Below, in pieces: positions 32,613 through 44,346 of a DNA stretch of 64,000 nucleotides (the first letter of the stretch is position 1; every line of letters begins with the position of its first letter). The DNA is from Metallyticus violacea. Taxonomy: Eukaryota; Arthropoda; Insecta; Mantodea; Metallyticidae. The notes beneath the pieces were generated by a model. The model worked only from the letters and a program-made list of their open reading frames with translations, made no database searches and was not told the DNA's origin. The position numbers were made by a program, and so were the translations under genes. Where the stretch lies: assembly GCA_030762175.1 (NCBI GenBank), contig CM060833.1, positions 6,699,001-6,763,000 of the forward strand. Reading direction: 5' to 3'.

Positions 32613-32878
32613 GTTTTTATATTTTGAATGTGATAAGAGAGGCGTTAATTTAACGGTATTGATATTAAAAGTTCTAGAAAATGTATGAAAGATTAAGATT
32701 TTTAGAAGATTATAAAATACTGTTATTCCAAATGAAGTCAATAAACTTGCGTACTTGTTGTAGAAAAACTAATGAAACATAGAAAAATGCTCCAGTACTT
32801 GCTGCGCATGCCTACAAGGGCGGTTTAATAAGTTTTGATATTAAATCGAATAAGTTCATAATTAACATCATCTTTTTA

Positions 32879-33297
32879 CGAGGGCTGTTCAATTGCAAAT
32901 CATCTTTATTTTTATTTATTTACTTTTTTTTTTTTTTACAAATATCTTTATTCATACTCACAGTAGATGATCTTTTTCAAAGTAGTCCCCGTTGGACATC
33001 TGTCCCAGAATTCTGCCAGTCGTCAAAGACACGATGGAAATTGACAATTCCTTCACAATCGTCTTCTAATGATATGACACTATCATGAAGGCGTTTGTAC
33101 AATTTGGGGATAGGGAAAAGTGCTAAATCTGGACTGTAGGGAGGGTGAGAGATTACAATGCACATTGATTTTTGTTTAATATGTGCGGCCATGCTTGTTG
33201 CATGGAAATTTGTGATATAGCCTCGTAGATTTTTCAGGACATTTCTGTAGCATTGCCCAGTTACACTTGTGTGTGCAGATACGACATGCTGGGAAAG
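32879..33297 (-). mobile_element. Mariner-like element 3' half (same family as 6281)
   Basis: Left terminus CGAGGGCTGTTCAATTGCAA preceded by TA. The next 80 bp match 6300-6380. Minus frame 32977-33192 reads VISHPPYSPDLALFPIPKLY and then SVISLEDDCEGIVNFHRVFD, with APCDF worn to LFP. Upstream at 33200-33260 the strings align with 6640-6700. A 5'-truncated SINE-A starts at 33298 and the N-terminal half is absent. Confidence 0.82.
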
Positions 33298-33499
33298 TAC
33301 CGTCTTTCCTGATTGAGGGTTTTTTTTTTTCCAGGTTTTCCTCAGTCCTCATAAATGGTAAATGCCGGGGAGGTGCCCTAAACTTAGAGCTGGAATGATT
33401 CCTTCCTGAAAAAAAAAAAAAAAAAACATTTCCCAATTTATCATTGCATTTTATGTATCATCAGTGCCCACCGCCTGTGGTGAATCAGTAGTAAAAACC
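33298..33499 (+). mobile_element. SINE-A, head missing
   Basis: Starts at the post-head segment ACCGTCTTTCCTGATTGAGG, then TCCTCATAAATGGTAAATGC and CCACCGCCTGTGGTGAATCA. Contains an 18-A run at 33409-33426. Joined directly to the mariner fragment. Confidence 0.88.
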
Positions 33500-36129
33500 A
33501 TTTCTTGAATATGGAAAAATGAGATGACCATAGCTTTCCTATCATAACAACCACTTTAACAAGTTTGCTGTGTAGATCGAAATTATTTGACCAAGGTTCA
33601 CCAGCAACGATTGATTACCTCTGACAGACAATGCACATCTTCCTGTAACATCATCTTCAATTGCACGCAGCGAACCCACCGTTCACATACACGTCTCATA
33701 TGCAACTTGAATACATGTTTATTGTTTTATTCCGTTAGAGCACAAACTGGAGCGGTGAGTCCGCCTTCTTTTGAAATTGATTGCCTCCTCCCCTCTTTAA
33801 ACATTTTAACCTTATTCGAGCTGTACTATAGGGAAGAACAAACTTCCATAGGCCTCAATTGAAGGATTTGTTGAGACAAAAGTGGACCGGCATACCCTTC
33901 GTTGCGTATGCTGCTGAGGGAACTGAACATGTCTCAACTTGGACTCTTCATATAGGCGATAACCGGAAGTAACAGCAATGAACCACGTGCACATTACGCA
34001 TTAAAGTAACAAAAAATTGTTCAGGTAATTTTGTGCTTGCATCATTCTCTTGAATAGAGCGCGTACTTTATTGTAAGACACAGCACATTTCCCTCATTTG
34101 CACAATTCGCTCCATTTTCCTAATGAGTCGGCTCATTTTATTATTTCAACAGTTGATATGACGTATTTCAACAATATAAGATCTTAAAACTGCGCAAGTG
34201 CTGTTTATAGATTTTTTGGCGTTTTTGTGTTATAAAAATAAAATTTTAGATTAAGTAGAAAGGAGTCGGGGAGAAATAAAACGGTCAACGATCGTAATTA
34301 TGTACAGGTTACGAAATAACTCCCCGTGCTGAAGTGAAATGCAAACTATCTCTTGGGCAGGGCTATGCGCATGTATTTGTTTCAGCGCCTTCTTTCTTTT
34401 GTTTCGTTAAAACCGGACTTACATTTTTCCTCGCAAATAGCCAGGGTTTCTGATGTTCGTGCGAAATAACAGCAAACGATATCCTATAGCTTTTTTTTTC
34501 TTTTTTGTGGGAATCCACCAGCGGTTTGATGGTTCACTTTACTTAATTTTATCGACTTGTGTTACGCAAGTGAGTTTTTCTTATTAGAATTCTTGGTGAA
34601 TGAACATACAGTTGGCAATATCTGAAGAAGATGCGTTTGAAAATTAAAACAATCCGTCACGCCATTAATTTATTAAGATTATAACTAGACCTCGTTGTTT
34701 TAGACATTAAAAACTGGTGTTTCAGCATAGGTTACAAAATGATTTAATTAGGAACTATTTTTTTAATTTTAGGTAAGAAAATGTTTATGGTTTTGGCATC
34801 TAAAATGGGCCAAAAATGATTAAATTAGGTGCTAATTTTTAATTACGCAAGTATTTTTACATTTTATTGACCAATGTTATTTGTTTTCATAATTTGCAGT
34901 GCAATATATTATCAAAATTTTCTCCAAACTTTCAACAGGCTATGTCTATTAAAATAATTTTAAATGTTGAGAATGACATTTCCCCTGACAGAGCAAACTT
35001 ATGTTTTGTTATATTTGTTCATGTCCACAAATTCTGGAATTTCTCCACCTTTCCCAACCATTTTTTTCGATTACACTGTCCCACTTGCAACTTAACTTTG
35101 TCCCTAACTTCTCCCTTAGCAGCACTAGGTTTCACATCAGCTCCTTGCATCACTGACAGCTGATCCGACAAGTGTTCCTTAATTCCTTTGCGATCAAGCT
35201 GCGCTATTGTTGAGGGCAAGAATGAACAATTTGCCTTTATGCAAAGAAAATCTCGCTACAATGTTGAATTTTTCCACCAGTTCCTTTGCAGACAAAACAC
35301 GAGCTGCACTCTCAGTGTTTTACCATAGCAACGTCGTTCCAATGTTCCGTATACTATATACCTGTACGTGAAAGGCCTATCCTTGTAATGTTAAATTTAC
35401 CAACTTCAGTTCCAATTTTCTCAAGGACTGTTAAAGCTAATAAAATGAAACTTTTACAGCCTACACATGTACATAATTGAAATTTGCTGATCTATTTTCA
35501 CTACTATACCTTGGCTCTGAAGCAAATTATAAATGATTTTCAGTTTTTTACCCTTTTTTCCAATTTATTATTGTTATTATTATTGCGTTGTCATATTTTC
35601 TCCCAGCTTAACCATAATATATTTGCATCATTACAATAATATTATGAATAAGTGGTAAAAATTTCAAAGTGATAGGTAAAAAAATGGGAAACTTATGAAA
35701 AAATGTAGTTTTCAACAACTGCAGCCAAAAAAAATATTTTTTACAAAAAAGTTAACTTTTCGACGGAAACACCAATTAAACCCTCTAGCAATATAAAACA
35801 AGGACAATGTCATGGAAACAAATGCTGCCAACTTATTAAATACACCTCTTTCTATCATTCAAGACAAACTGCGGTCTTCTACAGTAAATAGTTCCTGAGA
35901 TATAAAATTTTAACTAAACAAGTGCTCGCGAAGTGAAACAAAAATAAAGCAATAAAAACATCTGCAGTGACACAATTAAAAATTTACTAAAAATACTTAT
36001 AACCAAGGAACATTAATTGAAATAATTTCAAAGTAAACAGAATATTCCATATATTTAATAGTACAAAAAAATATGCATTTTGACCCCCCTTCCCTTTTCC
36101 CCTTAAAATAAGTTGAGGAGAACGCGGAT
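33500..36129. other. Long stretch without recognised gene or element
   Basis: About 2.6 kb. Open frames at 33587-33862 (+), 34867-35163 (+), 35019-35219 (-) and 35286-35480 (+) show no motif I can place; the minus-strand frame at 35019 has a polar, lysine-rich sequence that could be either ancient coding or chance. The left half of the long-TIR element at 36130 could lie here but I cannot read it. Confidence 0.4.
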
Positions 36130-36715
36130 TTTTTGAAAGTTTTTTCCTTCTCCATGAGAGCAATTCACAATGTGTCTCCACAGGACAAGAGTTATTAGTA
36201 GAGATTTGTGGCCCCCTCGATCCCCGATTTAACAGCTTGCAATTATTATCTTTGGGGTAAATTAAAAAAAATGTCGTGTGAGCAGTCGCAGAGTTCTGTT
36301 TAAAAATGCATGCTCACGCTCTCTGTCGATTAATTCTCTGAAAAAAGGTATGGACATAAGTAACAGAATGCTGTGTGCTTAAAAAAAAATGGCGCTATAA
36401 TTCTTTCACCAGCCAGTTAACGCATATGAATCGTACACAAAGACGTGGTGTGCCGTTGTAAACACACGAGCAATAATACACTTTATGTGTACTGTCGAAT
36501 TAAGAAACAAACAACGCAACACATACCCGGGAACAGCTGTGCTACGTCTGCAACAGTCAGCAAGGTCAAGAACTAAGCGAGCAGGCTTGCTCTGCCCTCC
36601 ACGGCGCGGCAAATGAGTGCGGGCTCGTTCTTAGGAAAAAAACCTGGGGGAAAACATCATTGATCGCTCAGTACACGCCGGATAAAAGATTGGTATGCCT
36701 GTTGCGGATTCCGGG
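36130..36715 (+). mobile_element. Long-TIR Tc1/mariner-type element, right half (copy 2)
   Basis: Frame at 36183-36263 reads RVISRDLWPPRSPDLTACNY then YLWGKLKK, the third-Asp region of a DUF4817/Tc1-like transposase with Asp changed to Asn in the ACNYY context. The right end (about 36340-36690) is the reverse complement of 40-330 in copy 1, including GCGCCGTGG, AATAATACACTTTATGTG and ACATAAGTAACAGAATGCTG as seen on the plus strand. An apparent open frame on the minus strand (36406-36612) lies wholly inside this terminal repeat and is not a gene. Confidence 0.75.
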
Positions 36716-36863
36716 CTCATTATAGCACTCATTTCATTATTTATTAATTGTCTCTTTAGACCTCTATTGTTATGAGAAACGTTAAATACTAATAATAAGT
36801 AAAAAAAATAAATAAATTACATAAAATGAAATATTTATCTTTTCAGTTAATGTTATAAATGCC

Positions 36864-37140
36864 ACCACCACGGGTGGCAGAGGTCGTTAATGCGCGGACT
36901 CGTTAGAGCGGGAGATCTGGGGTTCGAATCCCGCCAAGACCATCCTCCCTGTCTGAGGTTTTTTCCAGGTTTTCCTCAGTCCTCATAAATGGCAAATGCC
37001 GGCAAGATAGCCTAAACTTAGGCCTGTAACGTTTCCTTCCTTAAAAAATCCTTTCCTAAAATATTTCATCTCATGTGTCATCAGTGTCCACCGCCTGTGG
37101 TGCCTCAGTAGTTAAAACGGGCGTTAAACACAATTAAAAA
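36864..37140 (+). mobile_element. SINE-A, full length
   Basis: Complete order of parts: ACGGGTGGCAGAGGTCGTTA (A box), GGGGTTCGAATCCCGCC (B box), CTCATAAATGGCAAATGCCG, TAACGTTTCCTTCCTTAAAA, CCACCGCCTGTGGTGCCTCA and GGGCGTTAAACACAATTAAA. No intact target duplication recognised. Confidence 0.93.
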
Positions 37141-38194
37141 ACGTAATAAAATAATTTTAAAAAATTAAACAATATATCTATACATAGAATGAAATTTTAA
37201 CAAAGTTGTTAATGCGTATTCACAACTTTTCCCTCTGGAAAGCTGTTATTGAAATATGCACAGTATTTTTTGTTGAAAAAGTAAATTATATACGTTTCAA
37301 ATGCTTGCAGCGTTGTTAAGCATCATTACCATGGAAACATAGACTTATTTGCTATGACTGGAGAAAACAAATATATTTTAATTCACTTCTCGCTTTTTTT
37401 TTTTCCTCAATTGTGTCCGAAAAAAGTTGAAACATTTTTTTTTTTTTTACCTCCAATAAGCTTTTTTAATTTACAGCATTGTGTGTCAGGTTTTGCAATT
37501 AACAGAGAATCGGTTGAAATGAACAGAGCTCTAAGAGTTGCAAGCAAATAAGGAACTTTTCTCAATGGTGAAAGTTTTCCGCTGAGGCGCAACCCCTTAT
37601 GGCTTTTGTGATATTGAAAAAGCAAGGGGCAAGTGAAAAAAACCTCCCAGCACACACAAGTATTTTTACATTGCAGTTCACTTTGGAGCATTCTTTTGTC
37701 TCGCCGATGATGTAACCAAAATAGAAGCTTTTAAACACTTTTTGTTATTTTTTGCAAATAGCTACCTCTGGCACACCTGGTGAATGGTCAGTGCTTTAAA
37801 GTTAAATGTAGTCCGTCATTATTCTGTATTTGGGGGGGGGGGTAGGTCAGTCAGAAGATGACCTTTCTTGGGTGTTTTCGTTCTTTTGTTTCTGGGTAGT
37901 CATGATGAATTCATATTTAAAATATGACGTAAAAATATTGTAGAATTCTCTTCGAAACGACGATAATATTTGGAATTTGTTACTGTAACAGGGGAAATGT
38001 TTCGAGTTGACCAGATCATCTAAATGAAACTTGATGAAATTATCAATTAAGCCAACTTGAATTTACCATCTCAATCCGATACACGCGGCACCCAACAATA
38101 TGACAGAAAGCTCATGTTTAGTACTGAAAAATATTTTATTTATTACACATTTATATAAGGTTAGTTAAAAGTCCCACGCCGCCCAAATATTATC
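37141..38194. other. Unassigned
   Basis: AT-rich, with T and G runs (37391-37450, 37833-37842). No gene recognised. Confidence 0.45.
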
Positions 38195-38476
38195 GATTCT
38201 GGTGGTGTAGTGGTAACCATACTTGCCTTCTAAACCCAAGATGGCGGGCTCAATCCCGGCCAGGATAGATGAATTTTTTCGTGTGTAAAAATCGTAAGTA
38301 TGGCTTCCTTCGGAAGGGAAGTAAAACCGTGGGTCCCGTGTCGTACATTTACGGCACGTAAAAAAACCTCAAGCCTGAAAGAGAGGCCTCTGAACCGGCC
38401 GTTTCACTCCCTGAATAGAATGGGACGCTGATGACCTGTGATGTTGAAGAGCGTCCGTAAATAAATCAAATCAATC
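38195..38476 (+). mobile_element. SINE-B, full length
   Basis: Head CTGGTGGTGTAGTGGTAACC and GCGGGCTCAATCCC (B box changed from GGTTCGAACCC), body TATGGCTTCCTTCGGAAGGG and TCGTACATTTACGGCACG, tail GTCCGTAAATAAATCAAATC. Confidence 0.93.
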
Positions 38477-38559
38477 AAAACAATTCTGAATCCATTAAGA
38501 CCCTTTCAAAAAGTACCCACACTAGATACTTTTTTACTGCTGAACGTCTAAATTCTACA

Positions 38560-39150
38560 TTTATACTGGTAGCCATTACCTGCTTGGCAATGTACCAGTC
38601 GATCATAGGAAGCATTTAAGGAATGACTTAAGCAGGCTTTAGGAATGTCTTGCACCGTTTGCATTATTCCATACTTCAAATTTTCCAAGTTTTTGGGTCT
38701 TTCTTGAATATATTACTTCAAATGGCCCCATCAAAAGCAGTTCAAAGGCGACGAACTTGGAGACCGTGCTGGCCATTCAATGTGACCACTTCTATCGTCG
38801 TGGAAAAACCTGGTCGTAGTGTTGACGAAGATCTGTCCATGTTGGAAATAGATATCTCTGAGTAGTCCATGCTTGCCTGGGTGTGAAAACAAACTACGTG
38901 ATTTAGAATCAACTCCAAATATCTATTAGTGTGCAGGGTTTTCCAAAGAAGAAAGGACCAAAGATTTGATCATCAACAATACCGTCGCAACCATTAAGTT
39001 TCTGTCGATACTGCGTGTAGATCTCCCCCATTCGTTGTGGATTTATGTCTGATCAGTGTGTGTTTGTTGACGGATCCTTCAGGCAGAGTGTGACTACATC
39101 TGAGAATGCCTAATCATAGTGTCATATCTTTTGAGCTTGCCTAGTGGTGA
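38560..39150 (-). mobile_element. Decayed Tc1/mariner-type transposase
   Basis: Minus strand, in order: GIVDDQIFGPFFFGKPCT (38925-38985; usual text IIGPFFFxGTLxG), a worn second-Asp region, then GHIEWPARSP (38750-38790; usual text RGGHIEWPARSPDLTPLD) and, after a frameshift, a worn WGH. This is the DDE core of a Tc1-like element related in style to M2 but with different sequence. Multiple stops, no termini found. Confidence 0.65.
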
Positions 39151-39229
39151 GTCATCCAGAGTTCAGCTGCAGAAGCGGAAGGTTGTTTGTGTAGTTTTTA
39201 CGATGGAATGTAGCATTTACGAAATTTTT

Positions 39230-39488
39230 TTTTAATTGTGTTTAGCGACCGTTTTTACTACTGAGGCATCACAGGCGGTGGGCACTGATGACACATGAGA
39301 TGAAATGATAAACTGGGAAAGGATTTTTTAAGTAACGTAACGTTCCAGGTCTAAGTTTAGGATACCTTCCCGGCATTTGCCAGTTATGAGTACTGAGGAA
39401 AACCTGGAATAAACCCCGGTCAGGGAGGACGGTCCTGGTGCGAATCGAACCCCACCCCCGCTCACGAGTCCGCGCCTCCCGTGTCGGT
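39230..39488 (-). mobile_element. SINE-A
   Basis: Minus strand: shortened head (a ~15-bp deletion removes the A box), GGGGTTCGATTCGCACC B box, TCATAACTGGCAAATGCCGG, and 3' GATGCCTCAGTAGTAAAAAC then GGTCGCTAAACACAATT. Confidence 0.9.
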
Positions 39489-39740
39489 ACGAAAGTCGTG
39501 TACCTGTGGTAGCATTGCATAAGGTGGGCAGATACCCAGGTGATATTTTAAAAATTCTCCAGAAACTGAAAATAAGCAGGATGTTGGTGTGTACTCCAGA
39601 AAGCAGTGACGGTAGTGTGAAGTGTGCAATAAATGCAGGCAGAGAGAACACAAGGTTTCCGAACTATACACCTTAAACGTTAACCACATTCCGTTTAGTT
39701 GTTACACAGCCAAGTGGAATTTAACGTTAAGCTAGCAATA

Positions 39741-39791
39741 CGAGGGTCAGTCCGACCTAACTGTTTTTTAGTTATGATAAAGACAAAAACA
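39741..39791 (-). mobile_element. M1 terminus fused to an M2 copy
   Basis: CGAGGGTCAGTCCGACCTAA followed by GTTATGATAAAGACAAAAAC is the M1 3' terminus with a small internal loss; TA precedes it. M2 leader sequence starts immediately after. Confidence 0.8.
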
Positions 39792-40318
39792 AGGTAGATA
39801 TCTATTTAATATATTTCAAAGTTAGATCGAAAAACAACAGTAATGTGTAGTATGATGTTCTGTAAACAGATGTGACTCACATTACGTTATGCTAGCGTTG
39901 CTACAACAAAATGCAGCTGAGATTATCGTTTGAACAGCGGAAAGCAATTTTGAAGTGTATTGGAAAACCGAGAATGTTGTTGAAGTTCAAAGGCAATGGA
40001 GATGCGTGTACAGAACAGAACCGCCGTTGGACTTCTACCTATGGGGAACTCTTAAGGATGTTGTATACCGTAGAAAATCAGCTACACTGACTGCACTTCG
40101 GGAAGAAATTGAAACGACGTGTGCTGAGGACACTTTAGCAAACGTTACTCAATCAGTAGTTTAACGTACTCAGAAGTGTATCGACGACAATTATGGGCAT
40201 TTTGAGCAACTGTTGTAACTGTAAAAGTCTAAGATGATTAGTGCTCATCATTTTCTGTTTGTATGAATTCAGTTTTGTTATGTTAACACAGTTTTTTCTT
40301 TGCTTGAAGTGTGTGTAT
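39792..40318 (+). mobile_element. M2 deletion derivative lacking its left terminus
   Basis: Leader from AGGTAGATATCTATTTAATA onward, then a frame in which YRTEPP is joined to LDFYLWGTLKDVVYRRKS, the same deletion as in 25252-25934. The frame stops near 40164 at SVV before the C-terminus. The right end is cut short at TTGAAGTGTGTGTATGTG. Confidence 0.88.
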
Positions 40319-40351
40319 GTGTCCACATACACGCACGCACACTCAAACATA

Positions 40352-40411
40352 TGACAGGGGTCGCCTGTGATGCCTCATTAGTAAAAACGGGCGTCAAACA
40401 CTATTAACAAA
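40352..40411 (+). mobile_element. SINE-A 3' fragment
   Basis: CGCCTGTGATGCCTCATTAG and AAAAACGGGCGTCAAACACT are the last 60 bp of SINE-A; the rest is absent. Confidence 0.8.
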
Positions 40412-40464
40412 AATGATAGCGGGCACAATTTTTTTCTCCCCCTCAAAGATACTCCGCATTTAAC

Positions 40465-41250
40465 CATCAATTAACAAACAAATCATCGATTTCGTTAACT
40501 AGCAAAATGAACCATTGAGGAGACAACATAACGTAAGTTTTAGGGAAGAGTTTAAAAATCGCTCTACCGTCCGCAATTTTTGCTTTTTACTCAACGCAAC
40601 TTGGCATATGCCATCGAAAAAAAAAAAAATAAGATAAATAGTTTCTGAAAATCAGGGTAAGCGAACCATTAGTAGTGAAAATGTTTCTTAAACCGGAAAT
40701 TTAAAAGCGTCGTTGCGTTTAATTTTCTTTATATTGTTTTAAAATTAAAAGGACAAATTAATTCAGCATATAAATTGTATTTATAACGATGTATATGTTT
40801 TATATATAACAAAAGTATCGTCGTGAAGATAGTAAATGTGAAATATTAATCTAACATGTGCTTGAGAATTATATTTGTATGTAAGAGCGTTCTGTAAAAC
40901 CTTCAGAAAACGTTTACGTTACATGTTAATAACATTTAAATTAAATTTCAAAGCCACTGAAAATCGATATAACTTTCGATTGTTTTTATTTGCTTTGTAT
41001 ATTGCAATTGTTTTTAAATAGTAACATGTTTTTGTTTTATTGAAACATATGAACATCATCATCTTAAATACACAACGTAACTCGAAACTTTCTGTTATTT
41101 CTCTTTATTTTAGTGAATGTAAAGACGATATCTAGGGCGCAGTTCATAAACAGGTTACATTTAAAAATGTTTAAAAATACTCACACAGTATAGCTTTGTC
41201 TATCAATGGTCATGTATTTAATTTAATTAATAGTGTACCATTGCTTTGTA
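40465..41250 (+). repeat. Unknown repeat R1, copy 1
   Basis: Matches 51790-53030 in inverted orientation. Shared strings (this strand) include TGTAAGAGCGTTCTGTAAAA near 40880, CGTTACATGTTAATAACATT near 40917, AAATCGATATAACTTTCGA near 40961, ATGAACATCATCATCTTAAA near 41050 and ACAGTATAGCTTTGTCTATC near 41188. This copy has one unit of the ~145-bp internal repeat that is multiplied in copy 2. No coding frame, no recognised terminus; class unknown. Confidence 0.75.
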
Positions 41251-41724
41251 CGGTGTTGCTAAAAAACAATAAAATGCATTTTCCATTAAATTGTTCGTAA
41301 CGAAATTGTTGCCAATTAGATTTGAAATTTCCTCTTGCAAAATGTGAAGTTGTATTGGGACACAGTTTATTGAATTTTCAAAATGTAAGCCTTAGACACA
41401 CCTTCCAAGCTCTGGTGCGGAATTTACATAAAATGTGAATGTATTCATGGAGTTTCATTAGGAACCATTTGTGTTTCGCCCAGTGTATAAAGTTGCCATT
41501 GCTTGTGATGCGCATTTCCATATAAATGACGGTCACGTGTTGTTCTGTATACAACTTACTTCCCGACCGCCAGACAAATTACTGAAGTGTCCATTTAATT
41601 TCTCTGTTAGTTTTCCAGAATATTATTACGCGGTGTTTTAAGGAAGTATAGAAATAAATCATTTTCGTCAAATTGAGAATTGATACAACAGATAATTAAT
41701 ACTCATAGAAAGGGTTTGATTATT
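41251..41724. other. Unassigned
   Basis: AT-rich; no gene or element recognised. Confidence 0.4.
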
Positions 41725-41766
41725 TGATGGATTTTTTCGGGCGTAAAAATCTAAGTATGGCTTCTC
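41725..41766 (+). mobile_element. SINE-B internal fragment
   Basis: GATGGATTTTTTCGGGCGTA and AAAAATCTAAGTATGGCTTC match the head-body junction of SINE-B; about 40 bp only. Confidence 0.65.
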
Positions 41767-42960
41767 AAACATCTGCTCGTATGAAGCAACTACTTCTTGG
41801 GGGCTAGAAAGTCGGATAACCTGGAAATCGGTTCTTCACAGTAGGGAACAGGAAGAAATCGCATGGTGCCAGATCTGGACTGTAGGATGGATGAGTCATT
41901 AGTTTTGCTTCAGTTTCTCGCAGAAACTCATTGTTACGTTAGCGGTGTCGGTCTTGGTGGTGTAGTGGTAACCATACTTTCCTCCTAAACCCAAGATCGC
42001 GGGTTCAAACCCGACCAGGATTGATGTATTTTTTCGGACTAAAAATCCTAAGTATGGCTTCCTTCGGAAGTGAAGTAAAGTCCCGTGTGGTACATTTACA
42101 GCACGAAAAAGAACCTCAAGCCTGAAAGAGAGGCTTCTGAGCAAAATTTGTCGGCCGTTTCACGCCCTGAATTGAATGGGACGCTGATAACCTGAGATGT
42201 TAAAGAGCGTCCATATATAAACAAAAAAACAAAAACATTAGCGGTGTGAGCTGATACATTGTTGCGATGCAACAAAATCCCCTTAGTTCTGTCTTTGGGC
42301 GCCGTTCTTGGATTTTCTGAAACACTTTCGGAAGGCAAACTTCTGTATACCATTTTGCAGTAACAGTTCTCTGATTTCCTAGTACAATGGTTGTCATGTG
42401 ACCACTTGTAGAGAAGAAAGAGGCAACCATTTTCTTTCCCACATTCCTTGTCCTCTTGACTTCGACTGGTGGTTGGTCATCAGAGAAAATCCAAATGGAG
42501 TACTGCCGTTTTGTTTTTGGATCAAACTGATAGGTCCATGTTTCGTCATCCATAACAATATCTGAAACACGGCGAGACTTTCTACAGGTAAATCTTTGCA
42601 GCATTTCTTGGCACCGTTCCACCCTGTGGGGCTTCTTGCTTCAGAAAAATTATGGGCACCCATCTTGAAAACGTTTTTTTTTTTACACGAATATGCTCAT
42701 GAAGGTTGTTTGAAACACTCGGCGAACTAATCGCCAATATCAGCTCAATGCGCTTGCAGGTAAGTTTTGGATCTTCCCTGGTCACTGTTTCCACAGATGT
42801 GATGTTCTTCTCAGTCACTACTGTTGCTGGTCTGCCACTCTTCAGCAAGATTAACCGCTCCCTCTTTAATTCTTCAAATCAGAGTCCCCGAAAACCCGCC
42901 TCCCCTCTCAAACGCTCAAGTGACTACGTTTAATTTAAGTCACATTTGAAATCGTACAAG
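41767..42960 (-). mobile_element. Mariner-like element interrupted by a SINE-B
   Basis: Minus strand: N-terminal part 42582-42848 with LKSGRPATVVTEKNITSVET and TCKRIELIL then SSPSVSNNLHEH; frame 42200-42622 with VSDIVMDDETWTYQFDPKTK (first Asp), QTVTAKWYTEVCLPKVFQ-like text and IQERRPKTELRGF, then a worn HRNNVSAHTANV (second Asp changed to Asn). Beyond the SINE the frame resumes with FCEKLKQN and, frameshifted, HPTVQIWHHAISSCSLL, from HPPYSPDLAPCDFFLF. One of the longer copies, still carrying several lesions. Termini not found. Confidence 0.88.
41949..42237 (+). mobile_element. SINE-B with perfect 10-bp target duplication
   Basis: Full SINE-B (TGGTGGTGTAGTGGTAACCA head, GGGTTCAAACCC B box, CTTCCTTCGGAAG body, A-rich tail AAACAAAAAAACAAAAAC). 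TTAGCGGTGT is present at 41939-41948 and again at 42238-42247. Sits inside a mariner transposase gene, so it arrived after the mariner. Confidence 0.95.
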
Positions 42961-43710
42961 AACATCGCACGAAACGCTCTCTCTGAATCTTCACAACACC
43001 TACAAGAACGTCCACACTTTTCAGATGTAAAACATAAAATGCAGGAAAATGAATAACACAATAGAGCACTGCCTGCTAGCATGGCAACACTATTGACTTC
43101 ACAATTTTGACGCAGTAAGTGCTTTCCCTAGACATGGCCGACTCAGTAGTTATCTAGTGCCTTGTAGAGCGCTTACTTTTCGTGAAGAACTAAATCACAG
43201 CGCAATGTTCAGCCTAGCATGCCACCTATTGCCTCCAATGAATGTCAAGTTAGTGTTGAAATTGTGTACTAACCTACCAAAAGATGGTACTATCTGTCAC
43301 ACACACGCTTTTAAAAGTTAATTCTTTGTTAACGTTGTACATTTAAACGAAATTTTATGTTAACATCTGTCTAAATGTGTGCAAAAAATTCTGAAAGTTT
43401 CAAATCTAAACTAGATCGCATTTTCTTTGATAAAGCGAATTATTACAATTATTGGAATTGATAATGTTCTGAACTAATGCCATTATCTCATAAACGACTA
43501 TTCCTGGAAAACGGAGATGATTTACATGAAATTACTTTGATCCATGTTATCTAAGTAAGAGGCTATAAATGTTTGGTTTGCTTCCTAATTCTCTTGGGTT
43601 TGTATGTCTGTTAACGTTACAGCACGAAAATTTTGGCTGATGGTGCGGTTACGTATAGTCAAAAGTATGTTGCACATTTGTAGTTATATGATGAGCATTT
43701 TAATGGGAAC
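42961..43710. other. Unassigned
   Basis: No gene or element recognised. Confidence 0.4.
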
Positions 43711-43783
43711 AGCATGATAGCTCAAGCGGTTAGAGTGTCATACTATAAATGTGAAGGCAACGGTTTCGAATTATGATTTTTTT
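43711..43783 (+). tRNA. tRNA-like sequence, probably a pseudogene or lone SINE head
   Basis: GATAGCTCAAGCGGTTAGAG matches an A box (TRGCNNAGNNGG) well, and CAACGGTTTCGAATTAT is a worn B box about 40 bp later. The spacing is that of a tRNA but the acceptor arm does not pair and the B box has an extra T and lost CC. It differs from the SINE-A and SINE-B heads. Confidence 0.4.
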
Positions 43784-44036
43784 CCTACGGGAGATTTTTT
43801 ACCATTACAATAATTTACTCGCTAATATTGTACCACGCACACAACGTGCTATAAATTGGTGTTTAGTATTTTTTTTTTTCTGCTGGAATCAAAAAGATTT
43901 GCCACCACTACAGTGATTTATCCGCCCCTATCAATTTATATTTACGAAAACGAGGCGAACGTAGACCGTCAGACCGTAGCGAGCCGCAGCAAACCGATGG
44001 TTGCACCGGTTTCTAGGATATACCCAAGTTGTTATT

Positions 44037-44346
44037 GATTTGTTTTATTTGCGGATGCTCTTTAACACCTCGGGTCATCAGCGTCCCACTCAATTCAGGG
44101 CGTAAAACGGCCGACAAATTTTGCTCAGAGGCCTTTTGGTTCAGAGGCTCAGAGGCTTGAGGTTCTTTATCGTGCCGTAAATATCGTAAATGTACGACAC
44201 GGGACCCACGGCTTTACTTCCCTTCCGAAGGAAGCCATACTTAGAATTTTTACGCCCGAAAAAAATCCATCGATCCTGGTCGGGTTCGAACCCGCGTTCT
44301 TGGGTTTAGGAGGCAAGTATGGCAACCACTACACCACCAGGACCGA
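44037..44346 (-). mobile_element. SINE-B, full length
   Basis: Minus strand: TGGTGGTGTAGTGGTTGCC head, CGCGGGTTCGAACCCGACC intact B box, CTTCCTTCGGAAGGGAAG, and tail GCATCCGCAAATAAAACAAA. A small duplication (TCAGAGGCTCAGAGGC) lies in the 3' third. Confidence 0.93.

Noticed and set aside
36406..36612. 68-codon minus-strand open frame
   Set aside because: It lies wholly inside the terminal inverted repeat of the long-TIR element.
39269..39651. Overlapping minus-strand open frames of 75-107 codons
   Set aside because: They run across a SINE-A copy, including its tRNA-like head, and are incidental.
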